NCBI GenBank assembly: GCA_037133395.1
Contig: JBAXOG010000199.1
Location: 1 to 8,023, forward strand
Direction of reading: 5' to 3'
Source of the DNA: CAIZQW01 sp037133395
GTDB taxonomy: Bacteria; Verrucomicrobiota; Kiritimatiellia; RFP12; UBA1067
Length of the DNA: 8,023 nucleotides
In this document: positions 1 to 6,520 of the stretch, piece after piece
Position numbering within the stretch: position 1 is the stretch's first letter
Layout of the letters: every line of letters begins with the position of its first letter
Made by a program: the position numbers and the translations under genes
The notes under the pieces: generated by a model
What the model saw: only the letters and a program-made list of their open reading frames with translations
Databases searched by the model: none
Told to the model about the DNA's origin: nothing

Positions 1-54
1 CCTACCTCCTCCATCCTACCTCGGGTGTTGATTCAACAAAGTTGAATCGCACCC
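1..54. repeat. Pyrimidine-rich repeat fragment and perfect-core hairpin
   Basis: Bases 1-22 are a C/T-rich stretch of loosely repeated CCTACCTC-like units. They are followed by an inverted repeat: GGGTG (23-27), two unpaired bases, GATTCAAC (30-37), a 3-base AAA loop, GTTGAATC (41-48), one unpaired base, CACCC (50-54). The 8-bp core is perfect and the outer 5 bp are also complementary. No T-tract follows on either strand, so a classical intrinsic terminator is not supported. It could be the end of a gene lying left of the window, a protein-binding palindrome, or part of a dispersed repeat. The inverted repeat is seen directly; its role is unknown. Confidence 0.55.
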
Positions 55-119
55 AAAGGGGCGTCGTGCGGAATACCGCTTGCCGCCGCACTCCAAATCT
101 GTGTTCATTTTTTTTCATG

Positions 120-170
120 TTGTGTTTTGCGCTATGCCAATCTATACTTTTAATAATTAAGGAGGTTTTT
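120..170 (+). promoter_or_regulatory. Candidate sigma-70 promoter and strong ribosome binding site for the 171-629 gene
   Basis: A good -10 hexamer TATACT (143-148) lies 17 bp after a weak -35 TTGTGT (120-125). AAGGAGG (159-165) sits 5 bases before the ATG at 171. This Shine-Dalgarno decides the start codon: an in-frame ATG at 42 has no comparable site and would run through the hairpin and the promoter. The predicted untranslated leader would be short, about 15 bases. Confidence 0.55.
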
Positions 171-629
171 ATGGCTTTTCAAATGTTTCATGATCGATGC
201 CCAGATATTGCCTTTCGCGAAGTGAGGAGCATCACGATACGCAACAATCCCGACTATCCTTTGCTGTCAGATGAATATGCCTTTTTAGAGATGTATTGTA
301 ACGATAAGGGCTGCGATTGCCGACGGGTGTATTTCAATGTCGTTGCCAAGAGCAATCCCCGTTGTGTGCTGGCGATGATCTGCTGGGGATGGGAATCGCT
401 GGAGTTTTACAGTAAGTGGGGCAGTTTTCCGAAAAGCAAAACGGATGTAAAGATGATGAAGGGACCCATTCTCGCGCCGCTGAGCGAACAGTCCGCACTG
501 GCCCCCGAACTTTTGAAACTTGCCAAAAATCTTCTCCTTCCGTCGCCGGAGTATGTCGAGCGTATCAAACAGCATTACGCACTGTTCCGAAAAACGATCA
601 CGGGGCCGAAAGGGACACGGGGCTTTTAA
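171..629 (+). CDS. Small conserved-looking cysteine-containing protein, function unknown
   Basis: The start at 171 is chosen because of the excellent AAGGAGG site just upstream; it gives 152 residues. The protein has no signal peptide or transmembrane segment and is probably cytoplasmic. The centre carries a tight cysteine cluster, CNDKGCDC (Cys43, Cys48, Cys50), followed by Arg-Arg and a beta-strand-like YFNVV segment. Further cysteines are at 65 and 71, in a stretch ending in the aromatic-rich WGWESLEFYSKW (72-83). The C-terminal third (about 105-142) is predicted helical and ends in a basic tail. The CxxxxCxC spacing could bind a metal or a cluster, which is inference. The pattern resembles small uncharacterised proteins or domains I have seen described next to metal-binding SEC-C motifs, but I cannot name a family with certainty. 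It stands alone, convergent with the GH127 gene, with no neighbour that hints at function. That it is a real gene is supported by the promoter, the ribosome site and a protein-like composition. Confidence 0.8.
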   Translation: MAFQMFHDRCPDIAFREVRSITIRNNPDYPLLSDEYAFLEMYCNDKGCDCRRVYFNVVAKSNPRCVLAMICWGWESLEFYSKWGSFPKSKTDVKMMKGPILAPLSEQSALAPELLKLAKNLLLPSPEYVERIKQHYALFRKTITGPKGTRGF

Positions 630-659
630 CGCAAAACGCTTACCTATAACCTCAAACTG

Positions 660-840
660 GAATGTTGGAATATGGGAATGATGGAATGATGGAGAAAGAC
701 GAATAGCGACTCTGGGAGGGGCACGCGTCTGCGCGCCTTGGACGAGCAGACGCTCGTCCCTCCCAAGAGCGCCTTCTTCCATTATTCCTGTATTCCTGAA
801 CCCTGACCTGTCCGCCGTAGGCATCGCGAAGGTGGAACCG
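660..840. repeat. Composite palindromic intergenic repeat element
   Basis: The convergent gap between 629 and 854 has no gene but is highly structured. The core (714-764) is an imperfect palindrome: GGGAGGG (714-720) pairs with CCCTCCC (758-764), and CGTCTG near 726-731 mirrors CAGACG near 747-752. Its right half is itself a perfect hairpin, GGACGAGC (740-747), loop AGAC, GCTCGTCC (752-759). The left half can form a near-perfect hairpin too (GGCACGC, GTCT, GCGCGCC). Flanking it are short GGAAT-like repeats on the left (about 660-695) and complementary ATTCC-like repeats on the right (about 774-798), so the inversion extends further. A second small palindrome, TCCGCC (811-816) with GGTGGA (831-836), follows. 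The form suggests a dispersed repeat; the position between convergent genes would suit transcript-end protection or bidirectional termination, though no T-tract is present. Confidence 0.7.
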
Positions 841-853
841 CTGTCCCCTTCTC

Positions 854-3232
854 TTACTCCAGTTGCCACTCAAAAACGCCGGAGGAGAATTTTGGAGGAA
901 GTTGGACTTCAAGGCGAAAGGCTTTTGACTTTACAGGCGTGAAGCGCACTTCACACGCTTTTCCTTTTTCAACCGGATAGCTCACGACGCCTTCAACAGC
1001 CGCCCATTTACCGTCCTCACCCTGATAAGTGATCTTCCAGAAGGCTGGGATGCGGCAATTTCCCCGCCCGGTGTCATCAAACCACCACACCCTGGCAAGC
1101 TTCACCATGACTGCCTTTTCAAACGTGTATTGAAGCCACTCGGCTGTACCTAGATGCGGCCAAAAATCAAAGTTCGGTTCGCCATGATGTTTTCCGTCAC
1201 TTGGAACAATCATATCATTCGCAGCCGACGGACTCATCTCCTCAGAGCGCGCAAAGGAGGCTGTCACCTCTGCCTGACTGGCAAGACCTGAGACTCCGGC
1301 TTGTTCACGGCTTGCGAGCATCCACACTTGGGACGAGCCACCCCTGTTCAAACGCGCATAATTCGGCACCGCTTTCAATGCGCCGCATTCAATCGTCATC
1401 ACGCCACCCAGGAGGTCGCTCTTCCATACGGGCTTAAGTTCAGCATCGGGCTTGAGCAGAGCCATCGCACTTGCCTTGCCATTGTCGGCACTTTCAAAAC
1501 TGTATACAATCGGACCACGCTGGATGGCCACACGGCCGCGATTCGCCTCCACGCGTTCGTCGCACGTGATGCGCTGCACATCCATGGGCAAATCAAGATC
1601 AATGCGGTCGCCCTCCTTCCAGGTTCGCGCAATCACGGCATAGCCATCTTTCATGCTTGCCTCAACAGGTTTCCCATTCAACTTCAATGTATATTTTCCG
1701 TCTAGATTAGGTATAGCCTTATAGAGCTTGCTCTCCGTACGATTAGGAATGCGAAGGGCAAGTGAAAATGCTTCTGATGGAATTTGCGTCAACGTGATTG
1801 CCACATCGCCCTTCCAAGGATAGCTTGCTTGCTGCTTAATATGGATAGGCTTAGCACCTATTGCCAACACATCACCTTCGCTGTCCACATAGTGATTCAC
1901 AAGCAACACGTGCCGACTCCGGTCCACGGAGTACATCATATCCTTGATCGCGATCACTGCGCGTGGAATATTTCCAACGCAACACGGACATCCATGCCAC
2001 GGATAGCGTGACCGACTTGATACCAACGGATTCTGGTAATAAAAATTCTCGCCTGTCAGTTCTACTGAGCCAAGCAGATTGTTATAGAGGACGCGTTCCT
2101 GAACATCCATAGCGTGTGCGTTCCCCAAGCGACGGTGCATCTGAAGGGCCCAGAAGCTCAGTCCGCAACTTGCACAGGATTCGCAATAGCCATTGTTCGG
2201 CAACAAATAGTCGCCAGCAAAGGCCTCTCCGCTGTGCGAGGCCCCTACCCCGCCAGTCAGATAGTGTTTCTTATGAATGGCATTATCCCACAACGCATCT
2301 GCGGCCTTCCCATACGCAGCATCTTGCTTATGATAGGCAATATCTGCCATGGCAGCATAAAAGTAGGTTGCACGAACAGCATGCCCGGTTGCCTCAGTCA
2401 TGTCGACTGCGGGCTTTTCTGACTGATTATAGGGGCCAGGATCAATCTTGTGTTGGTTGTCCAAAAAGAACTTCGCCAGATCAATATACTTATCCCCCTT
2501 GCCCTTGCCTTCACTCGCATTTACGGATTCACCTAAACGGCACAAGGCCAGTTCCATCCCCGGATGTCCATTCTTCCAGGCGCGTTTGGGTGAAGGACCA
2601 AAAACGGAATCCACGTGATCCGCCAACTTGATGGCCGCATCATACAGACGACGATCTATACCCTGAGTTGCCCGATAGTGAGCCAAGCCCATCTCCATGA
2701 AATAACCCATGACATAAAATTCGTGATCGCCGATCTTGGTGAAGTGAGCCTGCTTCTTCAACGCATGAAAGGAGTGAATATAGCCACTGGATTCCTGAGC
2801 TCCTAAAATAATAGGAATCCACTCATCGGTTTTCTTGCGCAGAAACGCCTGAGCTTTAGCGAGGTCCGCATCCCCATCTGGATCAACTTCCAACGCCAAA
2901 CAGATCGCCTCAATTGTGTTATACACGTAAGCATCACTCCAGGGGCATCCTTTGAATTTTGCTGTCACGGGCTCATTGCGCAGCAATTGCCCAGTTGCCA
3001 TCAAATTGACCAATTCTTCACCCTTTCCTCCAGGTTCGATTTGCTGAATGCAATGAGGAATCCACTTCTCAGTCATGCGCTTGACCTGTTGCTTCCAGAA
3101 TCCATTGATTTTAACGCCGGTCATTGGAACGGGTTCAATCCCCTCTAGAGGTGCGCCCAACAGTGATGAGGCTGAAACGAGTGATACTCCAAAAAACAAA
3201 CCCAGTGCAAGAATATTCTTCTTTTTAGTCAT
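854..3232 (-). CDS. Exported GH127-family beta-L-arabinofuranosidase (DUF1680) with C-terminal discoidin-like domain
   Basis: This 792-residue protein should hydrolyse terminal beta-L-arabinofuranosyl or related residues from plant or algal glycans. A basic N-terminus (MTKKK) and hydrophobic stretch to about residue 27 form a Sec signal peptide without a lipobox, so it is secreted or periplasmic. Residues about 35-430 match the six-hairpin barrel of the Glyco_hydro_127 family, followed by beta-sandwich segments to about 600. The family's catalytic zinc/thiolate site is intact: Glu336 in GEAF as candidate acid/base, Glu351-Ser-Cys353, and Cys417-Cys418 in CPCC, Cys417 aligning with the nucleophile described for Bifidobacterium HypBA1. 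Residues about 650-792 look like a discoidin (F5/8 type C, CBM32-like) beta-sandwich, an addition to the basic family length and perhaps a carbohydrate-binding part. The ATG at 3232 follows AAGGA about 3 bases upstream, with GGGAGA further back. The gene lies 102 bp downstream of pflA on the same strand but has its own promoter. The related family GH146 shares this fold, so exact specificity is uncertain. Confidence 0.88.
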   Translation of the reverse strand: MTKKKNILALGLFFGVSLVSASSLLGAPLEGIEPVPMTGVKINGFWKQQVKRMTEKWIPHCIQQIEPGGKGEELVNLMATGQLLRNEPVTAKFKGCPWSDAYVYNTIEAICLALEVDPDGDADLAKAQAFLRKKTDEWIPIILGAQESSGYIHSFHALKKQAHFTKIGDHEFYVMGYFMEMGLAHYRATQGIDRRLYDAAIKLADHVDSVFGPSPKRAWKNGHPGMELALCRLGESVNASEGKGKGDKYIDLAKFFLDNQHKIDPGPYNQSEKPAVDMTEATGHAVRATYFYAAMADIAYHKQDAAYGKAADALWDNAIHKKHYLTGGVGASHSGEAFAGDYLLPNNGYCESCASCGLSFWALQMHRRLGNAHAMDVQERVLYNNLLGSVELTGENFYYQNPLVSSRSRYPWHGCPCCVGNIPRAVIAIKDMMYSVDRSRHVLLVNHYVDSEGDVLAIGAKPIHIKQQASYPWKGDVAITLTQIPSEAFSLALRIPNRTESKLYKAIPNLDGKYTLKLNGKPVEASMKDGYAVIARTWKEGDRIDLDLPMDVQRITCDERVEANRGRVAIQRGPIVYSFESADNGKASAMALLKPDAELKPVWKSDLLGGVMTIECGALKAVPNYARLNRGGSSQVWMLASREQAGVSGLASQAEVTASFARSEEMSPSAANDMIVPSDGKHHGEPNFDFWPHLGTAEWLQYTFEKAVMVKLARVWWFDDTGRGNCRIPAFWKITYQGEDGKWAAVEGVVSYPVEKGKACEVRFTPVKSKAFRLEVQLPPKFSSGVFEWQLE

Positions 3233-3283
3233 GTCCTTGTTCTCCCTATTTTTAATAGCTCAACCGTATCAAAAAATGATTCT

Positions 3284-3326
3284 CACGACTATTATAAAAT
3301 TTGCAACTTAGATTGCAAAATTTGCA
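3284..3326 (-). promoter_or_regulatory. Candidate promoter and operator-like palindrome for the GH127 gene
   Basis: On the minus strand a perfect -10 TATAAT (plus coordinates 3291-3296) lies 17 bp downstream of a -35-like TTTGCA (3314-3319). The -35 sits inside a perfect odd palindrome, TGCAAA-A-TTTGCA (3314-3326). A second copy of the 10-base word AAAATTTGCA begins 21 bp away (3296-3305 and 3317-3326), which is two DNA helical turns. A protein bound there would cover the promoter, so repression, for example by a sugar-responsive regulator, is the natural guess. The predicted leader is about 50 bases. No terminator-like hairpin separates this from pflA, so read-through from the pfl genes is also possible. 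Confidence 0.55.
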
Positions 3327-3334
3327 GCCAACTC

Positions 3335-4078
3335 TTACTGTCGTTTCGACAAACACGGACGAGAAAACCATAAGCTTTTAAGGTGTTGTTCCAAATGTTG
3401 AATCTGCGCTGGGGTGATGGCAGGGATTTCTGGTAACGGCAATTCACGTCCGAGTGCACGATATTTTTCAGCAGCCATCGTATGATACGGCAGTAACTCG
3501 ACGCGCTGAATACACGTGAAGGGCGCCAGCAGGTGCGCCAAGGCTTCCATCACCTCCAGCGTGTTACTCCAACCAGGAACCACCACGTGTCGAATCCATA
3601 CCGCTTGCTGTTGCTGCTCCGCTGCTTGTAGAAGCAGCAGAGGCCCGTCAAGTCCGCGTCCGGTCAAAGCGCGACATTTATCCGGATCTGGATGTTTAAT
3701 ATCCAACAGTAGCAGATCCGCCAGCCGTGCGGCTTCGAGCGCGGGCCGCGTAGCACACGCACCACTGGTGTCAATGGCGGTGTGAATTTCCTTCGCGTGA
3801 CACGCCTTCAGGAGCTCAGTAATCACATCCGGTTGTGCCAAAGGCTCGCCACCCGAGAACGTCACACCCCCTTTCGAACCAAAATAGGGGCGCGTCCTCT
3901 CAATCGTCCGCATCAGCTCCGCAATGCTCATCGCTTGTCCGCCCTCAAAACTCTGGGTGTCCGGATTCTGACAATAGAGGCAGCGTAACGGGCAACCCTG
4001 AAAAAAAATGACACAACGCATCCCTGGGCCATCCACGCCCCCGAGCGTCTCAATGCTATGAATACGAGATGTCTTCAT
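3335..4078 (-). CDS. pflA: Pyruvate formate-lyase activating enzyme (radical SAM)
   Basis: This enzyme uses S-adenosylmethionine and a [4Fe-4S] cluster to abstract a hydrogen from the C-terminal glycine of PflB, making the glycyl radical needed for catalysis. The 247 residues match the usual length (E. coli 246). The cluster cysteines are Cys29, Cys33 and Cys36 in GCPLRCLYC, the same numbering as in E. coli. SGGEP at 75-79 is the SAM-binding glycine motif, LLLDIKH (123-129) is the family strand with the conserved DIK, and VELLPYHTMAAEKY (193-206) is the typical C-terminal segment. The absence of a second ferredoxin-like cluster insertion argues for the PFL-type activase rather than the glycerol-dehydratase type. 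The start at ATG 4078 aligns with the family N-terminus; the ribosome site is weak (AAAGA about 6 bases upstream). It lies 158 bp downstream of pflB on the same strand, with a repeat element in between, so co-transcription is likely but not assured. Confidence 0.96.
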   Translation of the reverse strand: MKTSRIHSIETLGGVDGPGMRCVIFFQGCPLRCLYCQNPDTQSFEGGQAMSIAELMRTIERTRPYFGSKGGVTFSGGEPLAQPDVITELLKACHAKEIHTAIDTSGACATRPALEAARLADLLLLDIKHPDPDKCRALTGRGLDGPLLLLQAAEQQQQAVWIRHVVVPGWSNTLEVMEALAHLLAPFTCIQRVELLPYHTMAAEKYRALGRELPLPEIPAITPAQIQHLEQHLKSLWFSRPCLSKRQ

Positions 4079-4099
4079 ATAGAATCTTTAAATAAATTA

Positions 4100-4209
4100 T
4101 TTCACACAGAGGCACAGAGCTCTCAGAGGAGATTCTATCTCAGGTCACGTCAAGCAATTCACAACATTAACATAAGATTTCTCTGTGACCTCTGTGGCTC
4201 TGTGAGAAA
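4100..4209. repeat. Long imperfect inverted repeat between pflB and pflA
   Basis: The arms at about 4100-4135 and 4174-4209 are complementary at most positions over roughly 30 bases, with about 38 bases between. Each arm is built from short CACAGAG units (left: CACAGAG at 4106-4112 and 4114-4120; right: CTCTGTG at 4181-4187 and 4197-4203, with CTCTGTGG in the overlap near 4190-4197). This wording, alternating CTCTGTG and CTCTGTGG, recalls a dispersed repeat common in environmental bacterial genomes; that comparison is from memory. In the pfl transcript it would fold into a long hairpin, which could lower or stabilise the downstream pflA message. No T-tract follows on the minus strand, so an ordinary intrinsic terminator is not indicated. 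Confidence 0.75.
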
Positions 4210-4236
4210 CAAACGCTACACTAATACAAAAATCAC

Positions 4237-6483
4237 CTAAAGTCCGGTATGAAAGGTTCGTGCAATCACTTCATCCTGCTGTTTGCGGCTCAGGCGCGTA
4301 AAATTGACTGCATACCCAGAAACGCGAATCGTCAGTTGCGGAAAACGCTCGGGATGCGCCTGAGCCTCCAGCAACTGTTTTCGGTTTAAGACATTCACAT
4401 TGAGATGATGTCCGTCCTGTCCGAAATATCCATCGAGAATTTGAGTCAAGTTGGCGGTCTGATCAGACCTTGCACGTCCGAGACTTTCAGGCGTGATCGT
4501 GAAGGTGCAACTGATTCCATCACGGCAACTATCATAAGAAATGCCAGCCACAGAATTCAGTGAAGCCAACGCCCCGCGCTCGTCGCGGTTGTGCATTGGA
4601 TTAGCCCCCGGCGCAAAGGGTTTGCCAGCAGCGCGACCATCAGGAGTCGCGCCCGTCGCACGACCATACACAACATTCGAGGTAATCGTCAATATGGAAA
4701 GGGTATGAATGGAGTCCCGGTAGGTGGGATGTCTCTTCAGCCCTTGCTCAAACGAAGTCACCAACTCTTTGGCCATCCCATCCACCTGCGCATCATCATT
4801 CCCGTAGCAGGGAAAATCTCCCTCAATTTTGAAATCGATCGCCAGTCCACGCGAATCTCGCACAGGTGTAACACGTGCATAGCGGATCGCACTAAAACTG
4901 TCCGCCATGACCGACAACCCTGCCATGCCAAACGCCATGAAACGCTCCACTTGCGTATCGTGCAGACTCATCTCCAGTTTCTCATAAGCATACTTGTCGT
5001 GCATGAAGTGGATGATATTCATGGTGTTGACGTAGTGCTCGCAGAGCCAGTCACAATAATAATGGTACTGTTCCTTCACCTGCTCATAATTCAGCGTTAC
5101 ACCTGTCAGCAAGGGCCGTTCAGGTGCAAGTTGTAGTCCAGAGTCCTCATCCCTCCCACCATTAATTGCGAGAAGCAATACCTTCGGTAAGTTACACCGG
5201 GCGCCAAAATATTGCATCTGCTTGCCGATCTTCATGGCTGACACACAGCAGGCAATCCCATAATCATCGCCATATCGAGGACACATCAAATCATCGTTCT
5301 CATACTGGATCGAGTCGGTCTCGATGCTGACCTTTGCGCAATATCGGCGAAACGCGGCAGGCAAATGCTTGGACCACAGAATCGTCAGGTTGGGTTCCGG
5401 CGCGTGTCCGAGTGTGTAAAGCGTATTCAAGAAGCGGTAACTGGTACGCGTCACTAACGTGCGTCCGTCCTCGCCCATTCCACCTAACACTTCGGTAATC
5501 CACATCGGATCACCCGCAAACAAGTCGTTATACTCTGGGGTTCGAAGCTGACGGGCCATGCGCAACTTCATGACAAAATGATCAACAATCTCTTGAGCCT
5601 GCGCTTCATCGATCAAGCCCCGCTGAAGATCACGCTCCATGTAGACATCAAGAAACGAACTCACACGCCCGAGTGACATGGCTGCGCCATTTTGTTCCTT
5701 GATAGCACCCAGATAGGCAAAGTAGAGCCACTGCGTTGCCTCTTGGGCGGTAAGGGCAGGACTGGATATATCCAGCCCATACGCAGCGGCCATCTCTTTC
5801 AGTTTTTGAAGAAAATCGATCTCCTTCCACAACTCTTCGCAACGACGAATCGTCTCTTCAGTCATTGTTGATGCAGCGAGCGTGTCCTTATCGATTTGTT
5901 TGGCCTCAATCAACGCGTCCACCCCATACAGTGCGACGCGCCGGTAGTCACCAATAATGCGGCCGCGTCCATACGCATCCGGTAACCCCGTAATGTACCC
6001 ATGTTTGCGCAACAGCAGCATGGTTGGGTTGTACACGTGAAACACACCGTCATTATGGGTCGTGCGATAAGCACACGCCCGTTCCACCTCTTCACCCAGG
6101 GTGTAGCCATAGGCAGCACACGCCTGGCGCGCCAACCGTAAACCACCAAACGGATTAACCCCGCGACAGAGTGGCTTCTCGGTCTGTAACCCCACAATAA
6201 GCTCGTTCTCGCGATCCAGATAACCGGGCTCGTATGTCAGAAGCGAGGAGACCACATTGACATTGACGTCCAGAACACCACCTCGCTGGGTTTCTTGACG
6301 CAAGAGCTCCTGAAATTTAAGATTCAGGGCTTGCGTACGAGGCGTCGGATCCACAAGAAAGGACTCATCACCCTCATACGGGGTTACATTGCGTTGAATA
6401 AATTCACGAACCTCAACGGCTTGCTGCCAGGGTCCAGAATTGAAGCCTTGCCAGGCTTTTTCGAATGCTGTCGTTACCTTCAT
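4237..6483 (-). CDS. pflB: Pyruvate formate-lyase (formate C-acetyltransferase)
   Basis: This cytoplasmic glycyl-radical enzyme converts pyruvate and CoA to acetyl-CoA and formate during anaerobic growth. At 748 residues it is close to E. coli PflB (760) and appears intact. The catalytic pair Cys412-Cys413 lies in ACCVSAM, equivalent to E. coli Cys418-Cys419. The double cysteine separates true PFL from glycerol or choline lyases of the same superfamily. The radical site is Gly723 in RVSGYAVNF near the C-terminus, equivalent to Gly734. Other family blocks are NPFGG (110-114), TTHNDGVF (141-148), GRGRIIGDY (172-180) and EPNLTILW (363-370). The ATG at 6483 is preceded by AAGGAG (6494-6499) 10 bases upstream. 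The leader carries a ZTP/ZMP riboswitch and pflA follows downstream, giving a clear enzyme-activase pair. Oxygen would inactivate the radical form, so the host is expected to live anaerobically or facultatively. Confidence 0.97.
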   Translation of the reverse strand: MKVTTAFEKAWQGFNSGPWQQAVEVREFIQRNVTPYEGDESFLVDPTPRTQALNLKFQELLRQETQRGGVLDVNVNVVSSLLTYEPGYLDRENELIVGLQTEKPLCRGVNPFGGLRLARQACAAYGYTLGEEVERACAYRTTHNDGVFHVYNPTMLLLRKHGYITGLPDAYGRGRIIGDYRRVALYGVDALIEAKQIDKDTLAASTMTEETIRRCEELWKEIDFLQKLKEMAAAYGLDISSPALTAQEATQWLYFAYLGAIKEQNGAAMSLGRVSSFLDVYMERDLQRGLIDEAQAQEIVDHFVMKLRMARQLRTPEYNDLFAGDPMWITEVLGGMGEDGRTLVTRTSYRFLNTLYTLGHAPEPNLTILWSKHLPAAFRRYCAKVSIETDSIQYENDDLMCPRYGDDYGIACCVSAMKIGKQMQYFGARCNLPKVLLLAINGGRDEDSGLQLAPERPLLTGVTLNYEQVKEQYHYYCDWLCEHYVNTMNIIHFMHDKYAYEKLEMSLHDTQVERFMAFGMAGLSVMADSFSAIRYARVTPVRDSRGLAIDFKIEGDFPCYGNDDAQVDGMAKELVTSFEQGLKRHPTYRDSIHTLSILTITSNVVYGRATGATPDGRAAGKPFAPGANPMHNRDERGALASLNSVAGISYDSCRDGISCTFTITPESLGRARSDQTANLTQILDGYFGQDGHHLNVNVLNRKQLLEAQAHPERFPQLTIRVSGYAVNFTRLSRKQQDEVIARTFHTGL

Positions 6484-6520
6484 ACTGAGCGTACTCCTTG
6501 TCTCTTATGACATTCATCAG
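6484..6520 (-). promoter_or_regulatory. Expression platform and ribosome binding site of pflB
   Basis: Between the riboswitch aptamer and the pflB start are 37 bases on the minus strand, with AAGGAG at 6494-6499. A small 4-bp hairpin can form immediately before it (UGUC, six-base loop, GACA), ending next to the Shine-Dalgarno. There is no GC-rich stem followed by a U-tract. Control would therefore more likely act on translation initiation or by another mechanism than by simple intrinsic termination. I could not find a convincing anti-Shine-Dalgarno segment by eye. Confidence 0.5.

Noticed and set aside
42..170. In-frame upstream ATG at 42 that would extend the small protein to 195 residues
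   Set aside because: The extension overlaps the hairpin and a plausible promoter and has no ribosome site, while the ATG at 171 has an AAGGAGG at good spacing.
630..853. Insertion sequence remnant between the convergent genes
   Set aside because: There is no transposase fragment and no clear target-site duplication; only palindromic repeats are visible.
652..912. Open frames across 285-912 on the minus strand
   Set aside because: They overlap the repeat element, the 171-629 gene in antisense and the end of GH127. They lack ribosome sites and protein-like composition.
4100..4209. CRISPR-like repeats from the repeated CACAGAG units
   Set aside because: The units are 7-9 bases and arranged as two inverted arms, with no regular spacers and no cas genes.
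4591..5136. A 181-residue open frame on the plus strand inside pflB
   Set aside because: It is antisense to a highly conserved coding region, with no recognisable domain and no ribosome site.
4237..6483. Glycerol/diol dehydratase or choline TMA-lyase rather than PFL
   Set aside because: The adjacent Cys412-Cys413 pair, the RVSGYAV radical motif and the PFL-type activase next door identify a true pyruvate formate-lyase.
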